Assembly (NCBI GenBank): GCA_945927915.1
Contig: CAMEMX010000075.1
Location: forward strand, 1 to 7,137
Origin: an uncultured Clostridia bacterium
GTDB lineage: Bacteria; Bacillota; Clostridia; Oscillospirales; Oscillospiraceae
Length of the DNA: 7,137 nt
Direction: 5' to 3'
Below are positions 1 through 5,482 of the stretch, piece by piece. The notes below the pieces were generated by a model that was not told the DNA's origin, made no database searches, and saw only the letters and a list, made by a program, of their open reading frames with translations. The translations under genes were made by a program, and so were the position numbers. How positions within the stretch are numbered: the first letter of the stretch is position 1; each line of letters opens with the position of its first letter.

Positions 1-2
1 TG

Positions 3-170
3 CGTTATACACACCACAGAGGTCTGGCCGCAGTCACGAGATGGGTCAGGCTTAAATATGCTGCCATGAATCTGAAAAAGCTGGCAAATTGGAGTTGGAA
101 CAACTCCTTTTTCTCCACAATTTGGCTTATTTTTACCCCAGAATACATAAAAACCCGCGCTTTTGCCTAA
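3..170 (+). CDS. transposase, C-terminal fragment (DDE, IS1182-like family), partial at left edge
   Basis: Frame 3 is open from the window edge to TAA at 168-170 and encodes 55 residues. The first part reads YTHHRGLAAVTRWVRLKYAA and continues with MNLKKLANW. A 'RGLA..  W/Q..LK.A.MNLKKLA' pattern is typical of the extreme C-terminus of IS1182-type DDE transposases, as known from that family. The catalytic DDE residues would lie upstream, outside the window, so intactness cannot be judged. The last codons overlap the hairpin at 149-184, meaning the transposase end also encodes a terminator for the opposite strand. The other two forward frames stop at 53-55 and 67-69 and show no recognisable pattern. 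Family assignment rests on pattern memory only. Confidence 0.7.
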   Translation, partial: RYTHHRGLAAVTRWVRLKYAAMNLKKLANWSWNNSFFSTIWLIFTPEYIKTRAFA

Positions 171-184
171 CGAAAGCACGGGTT
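149..184 (-). terminator. intrinsic terminator reading leftward, overlapping transposase 3' end
   Basis: AACCCGCGCTTT (152-163) pairs with AAAGCACGGGTT (173-184) around a 9-nt loop. The single C/A mismatch on the plus strand becomes a G.U wobble in minus-strand RNA. The minus-strand stem is followed by a run of T (complement of AAAAA at 149-153). It is therefore a better terminator for leftward transcripts from the Ig-like gene than for the transposase. It may also serve to insulate the insertion sequence from outside transcription. Confidence 0.6.
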
Positions 185-196
185 CTTTGACAGACT

Positions 197-237
197 GAGC
201 ATCTCTCCCGCTTGCTTCGGGAGAGATGCTCTTTTTT
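197..237 (+). terminator. strong intrinsic terminator, perfect 14-bp stem
   Basis: GAGCATCTCTCCCG (197-210) and CGGGAGAGATGCTC (218-231) are perfectly complementary around a 7-nt loop (CTTGCTT). Six T residues follow (232-237), the classic Rho-independent form for plus-strand transcripts coming out of the insertion sequence. The T run ends next to the stop codon of the minus-strand gene (239-241). On the minus strand the same stem has an upstream A run but no downstream T run, so it would act poorly there. Confidence 0.85.
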
Positions 238-238
238 G

Positions 239-1423
239 TTATCCCACGCGGACAATGCAGATATATTCCTGTCCCTGATAGGTGACGGTGATCTTCGTCG
301 TGCCGCGGGCAAGCGCCGTGACGTAGCTGTCCTTGACCTCGCAGATGTCCGGGTCGTCGACGGTATAGGTGATGTCGTCGATGTGGTTGCCCTTGGAATC
401 ATAGAGGAAGAGGTCGAATTTTTCTCCGACGCGCACGGAGACGTCCTCGCGGCCGGATTGCAGATGCGCGCCGTTGGCGGCAGAGGCGCTGCTGCTCGGC
501 TCAGTCGTGGTGGCGAAGGTGCAGCGGACGGTCGTCTCGGCAGTTTTGCCGTTGACCTCGGCAGTCACGGTCGTCGTGCCGCTGCCGACCGCGGTCACCT
601 TGCCGTCGGCGTCGACCGTTGCGACGGCTTCATTTGCGCTGCGCCAGATCACCTCTGCGCCCTCCGGCAGATTCATCACGCGCAGCGTCTCGCTTGCGCC
701 CACTTCGCTGAGCGTCAGCTCCACGGGGTAATTCAGGACGGGAGCCGCGCCCTCCTGCCCGGAGGGATCGACCGGCTCGGAGGAGGTACACACGACGGTG
801 CAGCTCGCGCTTTGGTCGCCGCACTCGACGACGATCGTCGTCTCGCCCTGCGCGACTGCCGTGACGGTAAAGGTCACGGATTTGGTCTGCTCACCCATGG
901 CGGTGCTCGCCTGCTCGGAGATCGTGGCGACGTTCATATCCTCGCTGTGGCAATAGACCTTTTCCTCGCACGAGAGGTTCACACGCACGGTCAGCTCCTT
1001 CGTCTGCCCCGCGCCGGAGAATTCAAGCGATTCCGGCTTCAGCGTCAGCTCGGTGCATTTTGTGTCCGCGACGGAGACGCTCGGATCGTCGCGGTCAATG
1101 CGGTCCTCCAGGCCGGGCCACCAGCCGATCATATCCCCGATAAAATAGAGCACGACCAGAACCGCGAGCGCAAGGAAGACCACCGCCGCGACAAGCACGC
1201 CCTTCGGCGCGTCCTGCCGCTTTTTCGCGGGTTTCTTTTTCGCGGCGAACTTTCCGCCCTGTGTGCTTTTGCGCTCCGTCCGCTCGCCCTCCATCTGCCG
1301 CGGGCGGCGCACCGGCGCGGACGCTTCATCCGGTGAACGGGTGGTGCTGCCGCAGAGCGGACATTTCCCGCGCTCCTCGTCATAGATTGTGCCGCAATAG
1401 TAGCATACAACTTTCTGATTCAT
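239..1423 (-). CDS. zinc-ribbon membrane protein with bacterial Ig-like (BIG2) domains
   Basis: Function unknown. It is a 394-residue protein if started at ATG 1421-1423; GTG at 1427-1429 would add two residues. Residues 7-24 form a zinc ribbon (C7-x2-C10, C21-x2-C24, with CYYCG and CPLCG knuckles). A basic, Lys-rich linker (KFAAKKKPAKKR) precedes a single membrane span at about 75-96, so the ribbon should be cytoplasmic and the rest outside. Three BIG2-like beta-sandwich units follow, at about 123-211, 230-302 and 326-393. The middle one is the clearest (WRSANEAVATVDADGKVTAV, then GSGTTTVTA). A Ser/Thr/Ala-rich spacer lies between units two and three. Nine cysteines sit in the external part, so disulfides are possible. 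The gene is divergent from the kinase-like gene and has its own promoter. A surface adhesion, sensing or wall-associated role is inference from the domains. Confidence 0.85.
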   Translation of the reverse strand: MNQKVVCYYCGTIYDEERGKCPLCGSTTRSPDEASAPVRRPRQMEGERTERKSTQGGKFAAKKKPAKKRQDAPKGVLVAAVVFLALAVLVVLYFIGDMIGWWPGLEDRIDRDDPSVSVADTKCTELTLKPESLEFSGAGQTKELTVRVNLSCEEKVYCHSEDMNVATISEQASTAMGEQTKSVTFTVTAVAQGETTIVVECGDQSASCTVVCTSSEPVDPSGQEGAAPVLNYPVELTLSEVGASETLRVMNLPEGAEVIWRSANEAVATVDADGKVTAVGSGTTTVTAEVNGKTAETTVRCTFATTTEPSSSASAANGAHLQSGREDVSVRVGEKFDLFLYDSKGNHIDDITYTVDDPDICEVKDSYVTALARGTTKITVTYQGQEYICIVRVG

Positions 1424-1429
1424 ATCCAC

Positions 1430-1446
1430 GCATACGCTGCGTATGC
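1430..1446. repeat. 17-bp palindrome between ribosome binding site and start codon of the Ig-like gene
   Basis: The plus strand reads GCATACGCTGCGTATGC, eight bases mirrored around a central T. It ends directly at the possible GTG start (1429-1427). The only good Shine-Dalgarno sequence for the minus-strand gene (AGGAG, complement of 1452-1456) lies on its far side, 22 nt from the GTG and 28 nt from the ATG, which is too far for normal initiation. Folding the palindrome into a hairpin would shorten these gaps to about 5 and 11 nt. It could instead be a protein-binding operator. Confidence 0.6.
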
Positions 1447-1451
1447 CGTCA

Positions 1452-1456
1452 CTCCT
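1452..1456 (-). promoter_or_regulatory. displaced ribosome binding site of the Ig-like gene
   Basis: The minus strand reads GGAAAGGAGT here, a strong Shine-Dalgarno match. No in-frame ATG, GTG or TTG lies at the usual 5-10 nt distance. The first usable starts, GTG 1429 and ATG 1423, are separated from it by the 17-bp palindrome. Confidence 0.55.
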
Positions 1457-1503
1457 TTCCGTTTTTCGCCCGATGCCTTCCTTCAGGCTTCGAGCTTTTT
1501 CTT

Positions 1504-1532
1504 ATCATATCATTTTCTCTTGCAGAAGACAA
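1504..1532 (-). promoter_or_regulatory. sigma-70/SigA-type promoter of the Ig-like gene
   Basis: Read on the minus strand, TTGTCT (1527-1532) is followed by a 17-bp spacer and TATGAT (1504-1509), preceded by TG plus one base (an extended -10). The match is good in both boxes with ideal spacing. Transcription should begin near 1497, giving a leader of roughly 70 nt that contains the ribosome binding site and the palindrome. Confidence 0.6.
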
Positions 1533-1610
1533 GAAAGAATGTGATTTATTTTTTGCGCGTCTGACGCGGCGGGTGCCGTCGGTTAATTTCACCGGAACGA
1601 AAAATTGTGA

Positions 1611-1644
1611 TTGATTTTTCGGCAAAAATGTCATAGTATATAAT
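1611..1644 (+). promoter_or_regulatory. probable promoter of the kinase-like gene
   Basis: A perfect TATAAT lies at 1639-1644 but has no good -35 box 17 bp upstream. TTGATT (1611-1616) is 17 bp from an overlapping TAGTAT (1634-1639) instead. One of these two -10 registers probably drives the kinase-like gene. A short inverted repeat, ATTTTT-CGGC-AAAAAT (1614-1629), sits between the boxes and could be an operator half-site pair or chance AT-rich sequence. The rest of the divergent gap shows no RNA gene or small ORF that I can support. Confidence 0.45.
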
Positions 1645-1684
1645 TGCAAGAATATGAGTTTTTCTTTTTTAGGAGGCATAGACG

Positions 1685-4600
1685 ATGTCCGCACTTAAGA
1701 TGATCTCTCCCCTGCTTGACCAGATGGCGGTGGAGAAGGAGACTGCTGCAAACGGCAGCCGCTCCTGCTATATCCTCCGCAGCACGTCCGGCGAACGATT
1801 TATCCTCAAGCGTCTTTCCGTCCCCGCGTCCGACAGTCAGGTTCGCGCGCTGATCCTCTCCGGCGCATACCCCGACGAGGCCGCCGTACACGAATACTAC
1901 GGTAGCGTCGTCGCGGCGATCCGCGCCGAGCTGGACGCCGGCAAGGCGCTTGCATCCTCCGGCTGCTTCGCAGGCGCGGTCTCCTGCCAGATCGAACCAA
2001 AGGAGACCGGCGTAGGCTATGATGTCTACATACTGTTCCCGCTCAACATCCCGCTGAACGAGTTCCTTGCCAAGAACGCCATGACGCATCTGCGCGCGGT
2101 CAATCTCGGCATCGACCTTTGCGACGCGATCTCCGCCTGCCGCGAGGCCGGCTACCTGTTCGGCAACCTGAAGCCCGAAAACGTCTTCTTTATGCAGTCG
2201 GGAAAATTCCTGCTCGGTGACCTCGGTCTGATCCCGCTGCAGGATCTGGAATACTCCTGCCTGCCGGAGGAATATATCGGCCCGTACTCCGCACCGGAGC
2301 TTTCCGACATCACCACCGCGCCGAACACGACGATCGACCTGTATTCGCTCGGTATGCTGCTCTACCGCATCTATAACGGCAACCACGGCCCGTTCGAGGA
2401 CGAAAACACCGGCGAGGCCATGGCAGACAAGCTCCGCCTGACCGGCAAGCCGCTGCCCACGCCCATCTACGCCGACTATGAGCTTGCCGGCATCATCCTC
2501 AAGGCCTGCGCCTTCAAGCAGTCCGAGCGCTATCAGACGCCGGAGGAGCTGAAGCAGGCGCTCGTGCTGTATATGCAGCGCAACGAGGTGTCCGACACGC
2601 CCATCGCGCCGCCGATCGTCGCCGCGCCGGAGCCTGTCGCCGTTTCCGGGGAGGAAGATCCGCAGGAGGAGGCGCCGATGCGCATGACCGACGCCGAATC
2701 GCTCGACGAGGATTTCCGCCGGAGCTTCACGCCCGACCTGACCGGCGCCGGCACCGAGGCCGACGTTGATCCGACCATCGTTATCCCGCCCGTCGCTCCC
2801 GCACCGAAAAAGCCTGTACAGGAAAAGACTGCGCAGGAAAAACCCGCGCAGGAAGCCCCTGTGCAGGAAACGCCGCAGGAGGAAGCCGCACCGGAGGCTG
2901 AGGTGTCCGCGCAGGACGCGCCTGCCGCCGAAGTGCCCGCCGCGCAGGAGCAGGAGCCGATCTTCCCGCACGACGAAACCGCGGCAGACTACGACCCCGA
3001 CCAGCTCGATCTCGACGCCCTGCTCGCCTCGGTCAACGAGATCGTCAAGGACATCCCCGCCGAACAACCGGAGGAGACGGAGGAGCCGCCCGCGCAGACT
3101 GATATCCCGCACAACTATGTCGACGCCACCTCCGCGCCGGAGGATACGGCAGACGCGCAGGAGCCGCGCAAAAAACGCGCCGGCAAGGCCGGAAAGATCG
3201 CCGTCATCGGCGTGCTGCTGCTCGCCATCGCCGCGCTGGCGTATTATCTCATCACCTGGTACTTTGTCGATGTAAAGAACCTGAATATGCTCTCGTGCAC
3301 GACGGACAGGATAGTCGTGGAGCTTGACAGCGAGGACAGCATCGACCGCTTCGTCCTCACCTGCACCGACAACTACGGCAACGCCTATCCCGGCACGCTC
3401 GACGGCAACCGCTACACCTTCACCGGTCTGCGGGAAAGCACCACCTATACCCTCACCGTCACCGCCGCCGACCACCACAAGCTCTCTGCCGCGAGCACCT
3501 ACACCCTGACCGTCACCACGCCGGAATCGACGCAGATCACGAGCTTCACCGCCACGCGCGGCAGCGCCGACGGCGAGGTCCTGCTCGCGTTCACGCAGGA
3601 GGGCCCCGCACCGAACCGCTGGAAGCTCTCCTATACCGACGAAAACGGCGAAAAGAAGACCTTCGAATTTGACGGCAACGCCTACCTGATCACCGGTCTG
3701 CAGCAGTACAAGCGCTACACCTTTACGCTCGAAAGCACCGACACCGTCTTCCTCTCCGGTCAGACCAGTGTGGAATATGAGCTGCTGCCGATCGTCGAGG
3801 CGAAAAACCTCACCGTCTCCGACATCTCCGGCAACCGCGTGACCGTCACCTGGGAGCCGGGCGAGAACGTGCCGGAGGAATGGACGCTCACCTGCTCCGC
3901 CGAGGGCCGCGAGGACATCACCGGCACGTCAAAGGAGAATTCCTTCACCTTCGACCTGCCCGATCTGAGCCACAACTACACCATCAGCATCAGCGCCCGC
4001 GGCATGGACGAGCCCGCATCGCTCGTGCTCCCGTCCGAGCCGATCGTTGTCGACCATCTGACCGCGACGCCCAACGAAGACGGCACCGTGACCGTGACAT
4101 GGGATACCCCCATCGGAACGCCCGCCGGCGGCTGGTACCTGTCGTACAACACCGTCGGAAGCGTCCACGTGGCCTATATGCCCGACGCGGAGAACAGCGC
4201 CATCAGCGGCAATTCCGCCGTGCTTTCCGGTCTTGTCCCGAACGCGGAATACGAGATCGCGCTCTCCCTGACGGCCGACGATTCCTCGTCGAACGTCTTC
4301 GGCACGACGCGCGCGACTTTCCGCACCGCCGAGACGACCGTCTTCGATGAGTTCGGCGTCTCGCCCGCGCCGCCTCTGCGCGCCTCGAGCGGCTACATCT
4401 CCCTGTGGCTCCTGCCGGAGAAGGAGAACTGGAATTTCAACGACCTGCACAACCACAAGACCTCCTTCTCGCCGGAGGACAAGATCGCTGTCTGTCTGGA
4501 GATCAACGCGGTCAATTCCTCGACCGATGAGGTCACGCTCCTGTACGTCGTGCGCGACAGCGAGGGACGGGTCGTCAACGACGTGTCCAGGACCCTGCCG

Positions 4601-4747
4601 TGGAACGATATGTGGTACAGCCGCCGCCACGCCAGCGCCATCCCGCTGCCGGCGCAGGGCGCGGAGCCGTCCGCCGCAGGCGAATATAAGCTGGAGATCT
4701 ACGTCAACGGCAAGCTCCTTGCCGAGACCGGCTTCACCGTCGAGTGA
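1685..4747 (+). CDS. membrane-spanning Hanks-type (pseudo)kinase with FN3 repeats
   Basis: This is a 1020-residue protein. The start at 1685 is set by AGGAGG (1671-1676) 8 nt upstream. Residues 1-299 have the kinase fold: Lys42 (FILKRL, the ATP-anchoring lysine), a probable helix-C Glu82, a catalytic loop GNLKPEN (160-166), DLG (179-181, the Mg-binding motif), APE (203-205), and DLYSLG (218-223). The glycine-rich loop is degenerate. The catalytic HRD is replaced by F-G-N (159-161), so the proton-accepting Asp is Asn. Lys163, Asn166 and Asp179 remain, so nucleotide binding is possible while phosphotransfer is doubtful. Residues 300-495 are an acidic, Pro/Ala/Gln-rich cytoplasmic linker. A basic patch precedes a single span at 505-527. 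Outside are four FN3-like units (about 531-612, 616-702, 704-790, 792-884) and a distinct beta-rich C-terminal domain (886-1020). FN3 in place of PASTA argues against a PrkC/StkP-type muropeptide sensor. Its ligand and partners are unknown. Confidence 0.88.
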   Translation: MSALKMISPLLDQMAVEKETAANGSRSCYILRSTSGERFILKRLSVPASDSQVRALILSGAYPDEAAVHEYYGSVVAAIRAELDAGKALASSGCFAGAVSCQIEPKETGVGYDVYILFPLNIPLNEFLAKNAMTHLRAVNLGIDLCDAISACREAGYLFGNLKPENVFFMQSGKFLLGDLGLIPLQDLEYSCLPEEYIGPYSAPELSDITTAPNTTIDLYSLGMLLYRIYNGNHGPFEDENTGEAMADKLRLTGKPLPTPIYADYELAGIILKACAFKQSERYQTPEELKQALVLYMQRNEVSDTPIAPPIVAAPEPVAVSGEEDPQEEAPMRMTDAESLDEDFRRSFTPDLTGAGTEADVDPTIVIPPVAPAPKKPVQEKTAQEKPAQEAPVQETPQEEAAPEAEVSAQDAPAAEVPAAQEQEPIFPHDETAADYDPDQLDLDALLASVNEIVKDIPAEQPEETEEPPAQTDIPHNYVDATSAPEDTADAQEPRKKRAGKAGKIAVIGVLLLAIAALAYYLITWYFVDVKNLNMLSCTTDRIVVELDSEDSIDRFVLTCTDNYGNAYPGTLDGNRYTFTGLRESTTYTLTVTAADHHKLSAASTYTLTVTTPESTQITSFTATRGSADGEVLLAFTQEGPAPNRWKLSYTDENGEKKTFEFDGNAYLITGLQQYKRYTFTLESTDTVFLSGQTSVEYELLPIVEAKNLTVSDISGNRVTVTWEPGENVPEEWTLTCSAEGREDITGTSKENSFTFDLPDLSHNYTISISARGMDEPASLVLPSEPIVVDHLTATPNEDGTVTVTWDTPIGTPAGGWYLSYNTVGSVHVAYMPDAENSAISGNSAVLSGLVPNAEYEIALSLTADDSSSNVFGTTRATFRTAETTVFDEFGVSPAPPLRASSGYISLWLLPEKENWNFNDLHNHKTSFSPEDKIAVCLEINAVNSSTDEVTLLYVVRDSEGRVVNDVSRTLPWNDMWYSRRHASAIPLPAQGAEPSAAGEYKLEIYVNGKLLAETGFTVE
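2813..2881 (+). repeat. degenerate 15-bp (pentapeptide) repeats in the kinase linker
   Basis: Residues 377-399 are built from five-residue units: PVQEK, TAQEK, PAQEA, PVQET, then PQE. The underlying DNA repeats CAGGA every 15 bases. Such Pro/Gln/Glu linkers are usually extended and may vary in copy number between strains. Here it forms part of the tether between kinase fold and membrane. Confidence 0.75.
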
Positions 4748-4772
4748 AAAGCACCAACTTCGTATCTATAAT
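4744..4772 (+). promoter_or_regulatory. probable promoter of the decarboxylase operon
   Basis: A perfect TATAAT (4767-4772) lies 17 bp after GTGAAA (4744-4749, four of six matches to TTGACA), which overlaps the stop codon of the kinase-like gene. The 75-bp gap has no terminator, so read-through from the kinase-like gene could add to operon expression. Confidence 0.5.
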
Positions 4773-4793
4773 TCGGCAACCGCCTGATAGATA
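4763..4793. repeat. inverted repeat TATCTAT / ATAGATA across the operon promoter
   Basis: TATCTAT (4763-4769) is the exact reverse complement of ATAGATA (4787-4793), with 17 nt between. The left arm overlaps the -10 box. It may be an operator. It could also be chance, because the arms are short and AT-rich. Confidence 0.35.
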
Positions 4794-4822
4794 TAGATAA
4801 AATTTATGTGAGGAGGAAAACA

Positions 4823-5086
4823 ATGCAGAACTGGTTTGTTGTTGTTATGGGCATTGCAACGGTCTTTGTCGTGCTGGTCCTGATCATCGCGCTTTGCTAT
4901 CTGCTCGGCTTCGTCTGCCGCGTGGGTAAAAAAGAAGATGCTCCCGCTCCCGCAGCGACCACCCCTGCCGCGCCCGCTGCGATCCCGAACCGCGCCGAGC
5001 TGGCCGCTGCAATCGCCGCCGCCGTTGCGGAGTACAGCGGAACCGACGCTTCCGCGATCCGCATTTTGTCCATTAAAAAAATCTAA
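4823..5086 (+). CDS. oadG: oxaloacetate decarboxylase gamma-like small membrane subunit
   Basis: An 87-residue protein matching the usual size of OadG-family subunits. The ATG at 4823 is chosen over an upstream GTG (4808) because AGGAGG (4811-4816) sits 6 nt before it and overlaps the GTG. Residues about 4-32 form one hydrophobic span (WFVVVMGIATVFVVLVLIIA and on). An Ala/Pro linker (about 40-53) follows, then a short conserved tail with AELAAAIAAAVAEY and ending ILSIKKI, as seen in clostridial OadG/MmdD-type subunits. In known Na+-pumping decarboxylases this subunit anchors the alpha subunit to the membrane beta subunit and helps assembly. It is first in the operon, 24 nt before the biotin carrier gene. 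The assignment rests on size, topology and gene context more than on catalytic motifs. Confidence 0.82.
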   Translation: MQNWFVVVMGIATVFVVLVLIIALCYLLGFVCRVGKKEDAPAPAATTPAAPAAIPNRAELAAAIAAAVAEYSGTDASAIRILSIKKI

Positions 5087-5110
5087 TTCTATTTCGGAAA
5101 GGTGAAAAAA

Positions 5111-5455
5111 ATGAAAAAGTATCGTGTCAATGTCAACGGCTCTCTGTATGAGGTCGAGATCGAAGAAATGCAGGCTCCCGCAACGATGAGCGCCCCCAAG
5201 GCCGCTCCCGCTCCCGCCGCTGCTCCCGCTCCCGCCGGCGCAGGCGCCAAGGTCAACGCCCCGATGCCCGGCACCATCCTCGATGTCCGCGTGCAGAACG
5301 GCTCGAAGGTCAAGAAGGGCGACGTCCTCGTCATCCTCGAGGCAATGAAGATGGAAAACGAGATCCAGGCGCCGTGCGACGGCACCGTCACCTCCGTCAG
5401 CGTCAGAAAGGGCGACTCCGTCGAAACCCAGGCTCTCATTTGCACCATCGCCTGA
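5111..5455 (+). CDS. biotin carrier protein of the Na+-pumping decarboxylase
   Basis: A 114-residue protein. The ATG at 5111 follows GGAAAGG (5096-5102) by 8 nt; the GTG at 5102 overlaps that site and is unlikely to be used. It has a short N-terminal beta segment ([18 protein letters not shown]), an Ala/Pro hinge (about 22-46) and a biotinyl domain (about 47-114). The biotin-attachment motif is EAMKMEN with the target lysine at Lys80, 34 residues from the C-terminus, the normal spacing. The hinge lets biotin swing between the carboxyltransferase (OadA) and the membrane decarboxylase (OadB). In Klebsiella-type enzymes this domain is fused to the alpha subunit; here it is a separate gene, as in methylmalonyl-CoA decarboxylases and many clostridial systems. 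Biotinylation needs a BirA ligase encoded elsewhere. An acetyl-CoA carboxylase AccB role is less likely given the neighbours. Confidence 0.92.
   Translation: MKKYRVNVNGSLYEVEIEEMQAPATMSAPKAAPAPAAAPAPAGAGAKVNAPMPGTILDVRVQNGSKVKKGDVLVILEAMKMENEIQAPCDGTVTSVSVRKGDSVETQALICTIA
5204..5236 (+). repeat. short direct repeat encoding the Ala/Pro hinge of the biotin carrier
   Basis: GCTCCCGCTCCCGCC occurs at 5204-5218 and again at 5222-5236, an 18-bp period. It encodes the repeated A-P-A-P-A pattern. Such exact repeats can change length by slippage, altering the swinging-arm length in frame. Confidence 0.7.
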
Positions 5456-5482
5456 GATCTCGCTGCATAAGGGAGAAACGAT

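Larger units (their letters stand above)
1..196 (+). mobile_element. 3' end of an insertion sequence (IS1182-like), left part outside window
   Basis: The left edge carries the C-terminal coding end of a transposase followed by a short AT-richer tail. Base composition here (many A/T codons, AATTTGG, TTTTTACC) is unlike the GC-rich genes that follow, as expected for acquired DNA. The right boundary is not proven. It is placed at about 196 because the next base begins a perfect 14-bp hairpin that looks like host terminator sequence. The stretch TTTGACAGACTGAG (187-199) may contain the terminal inverted repeat, but the matching left end is outside the window, so this cannot be checked here. Confidence 0.5.

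Noticed and set aside
212..1336. 374-codon plus-strand open frame opposite the Ig-like gene
   Set aside because: It begins inside the terminator hairpin and encodes a His/Arg/Ala/Gly-rich sequence without motifs, whereas the minus strand encodes a zinc ribbon, a membrane span and BIG2 domains.
1424..1459. Ten-codon leader ORF starting at the GTG inside the displaced Shine-Dalgarno region of the Ig-like gene and overlapping its ATG by four bases
   Set aside because: The GTG overlaps the only ribosome binding site, so it could not be initiated from it; the peptide is probably coincidental.
1424..1684. Possible riboswitch or small RNA in the divergent gap
   Set aside because: Apart from the promoter elements and the 17-bp palindrome I see only short, weak stems and no conserved riboswitch core.
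2813..2881. CRISPR-like spaced repeats
   Set aside because: The repeats are in frame, degenerate, contiguous and coding; there are no spacers.
1631..3478. 615-codon open frame on the minus strand opposite the kinase-like gene
   Set aside because: Arg/Gly/Leu/Val-rich composition and no domain motif; it mirrors the codon bias of the sense gene, whose kinase motifs and ribosome binding site are convincing.
3929..4630. 233-codon minus-strand open frame within the FN3 region
   Set aside because: Antisense shadow with no ribosome binding site or recognisable domain.
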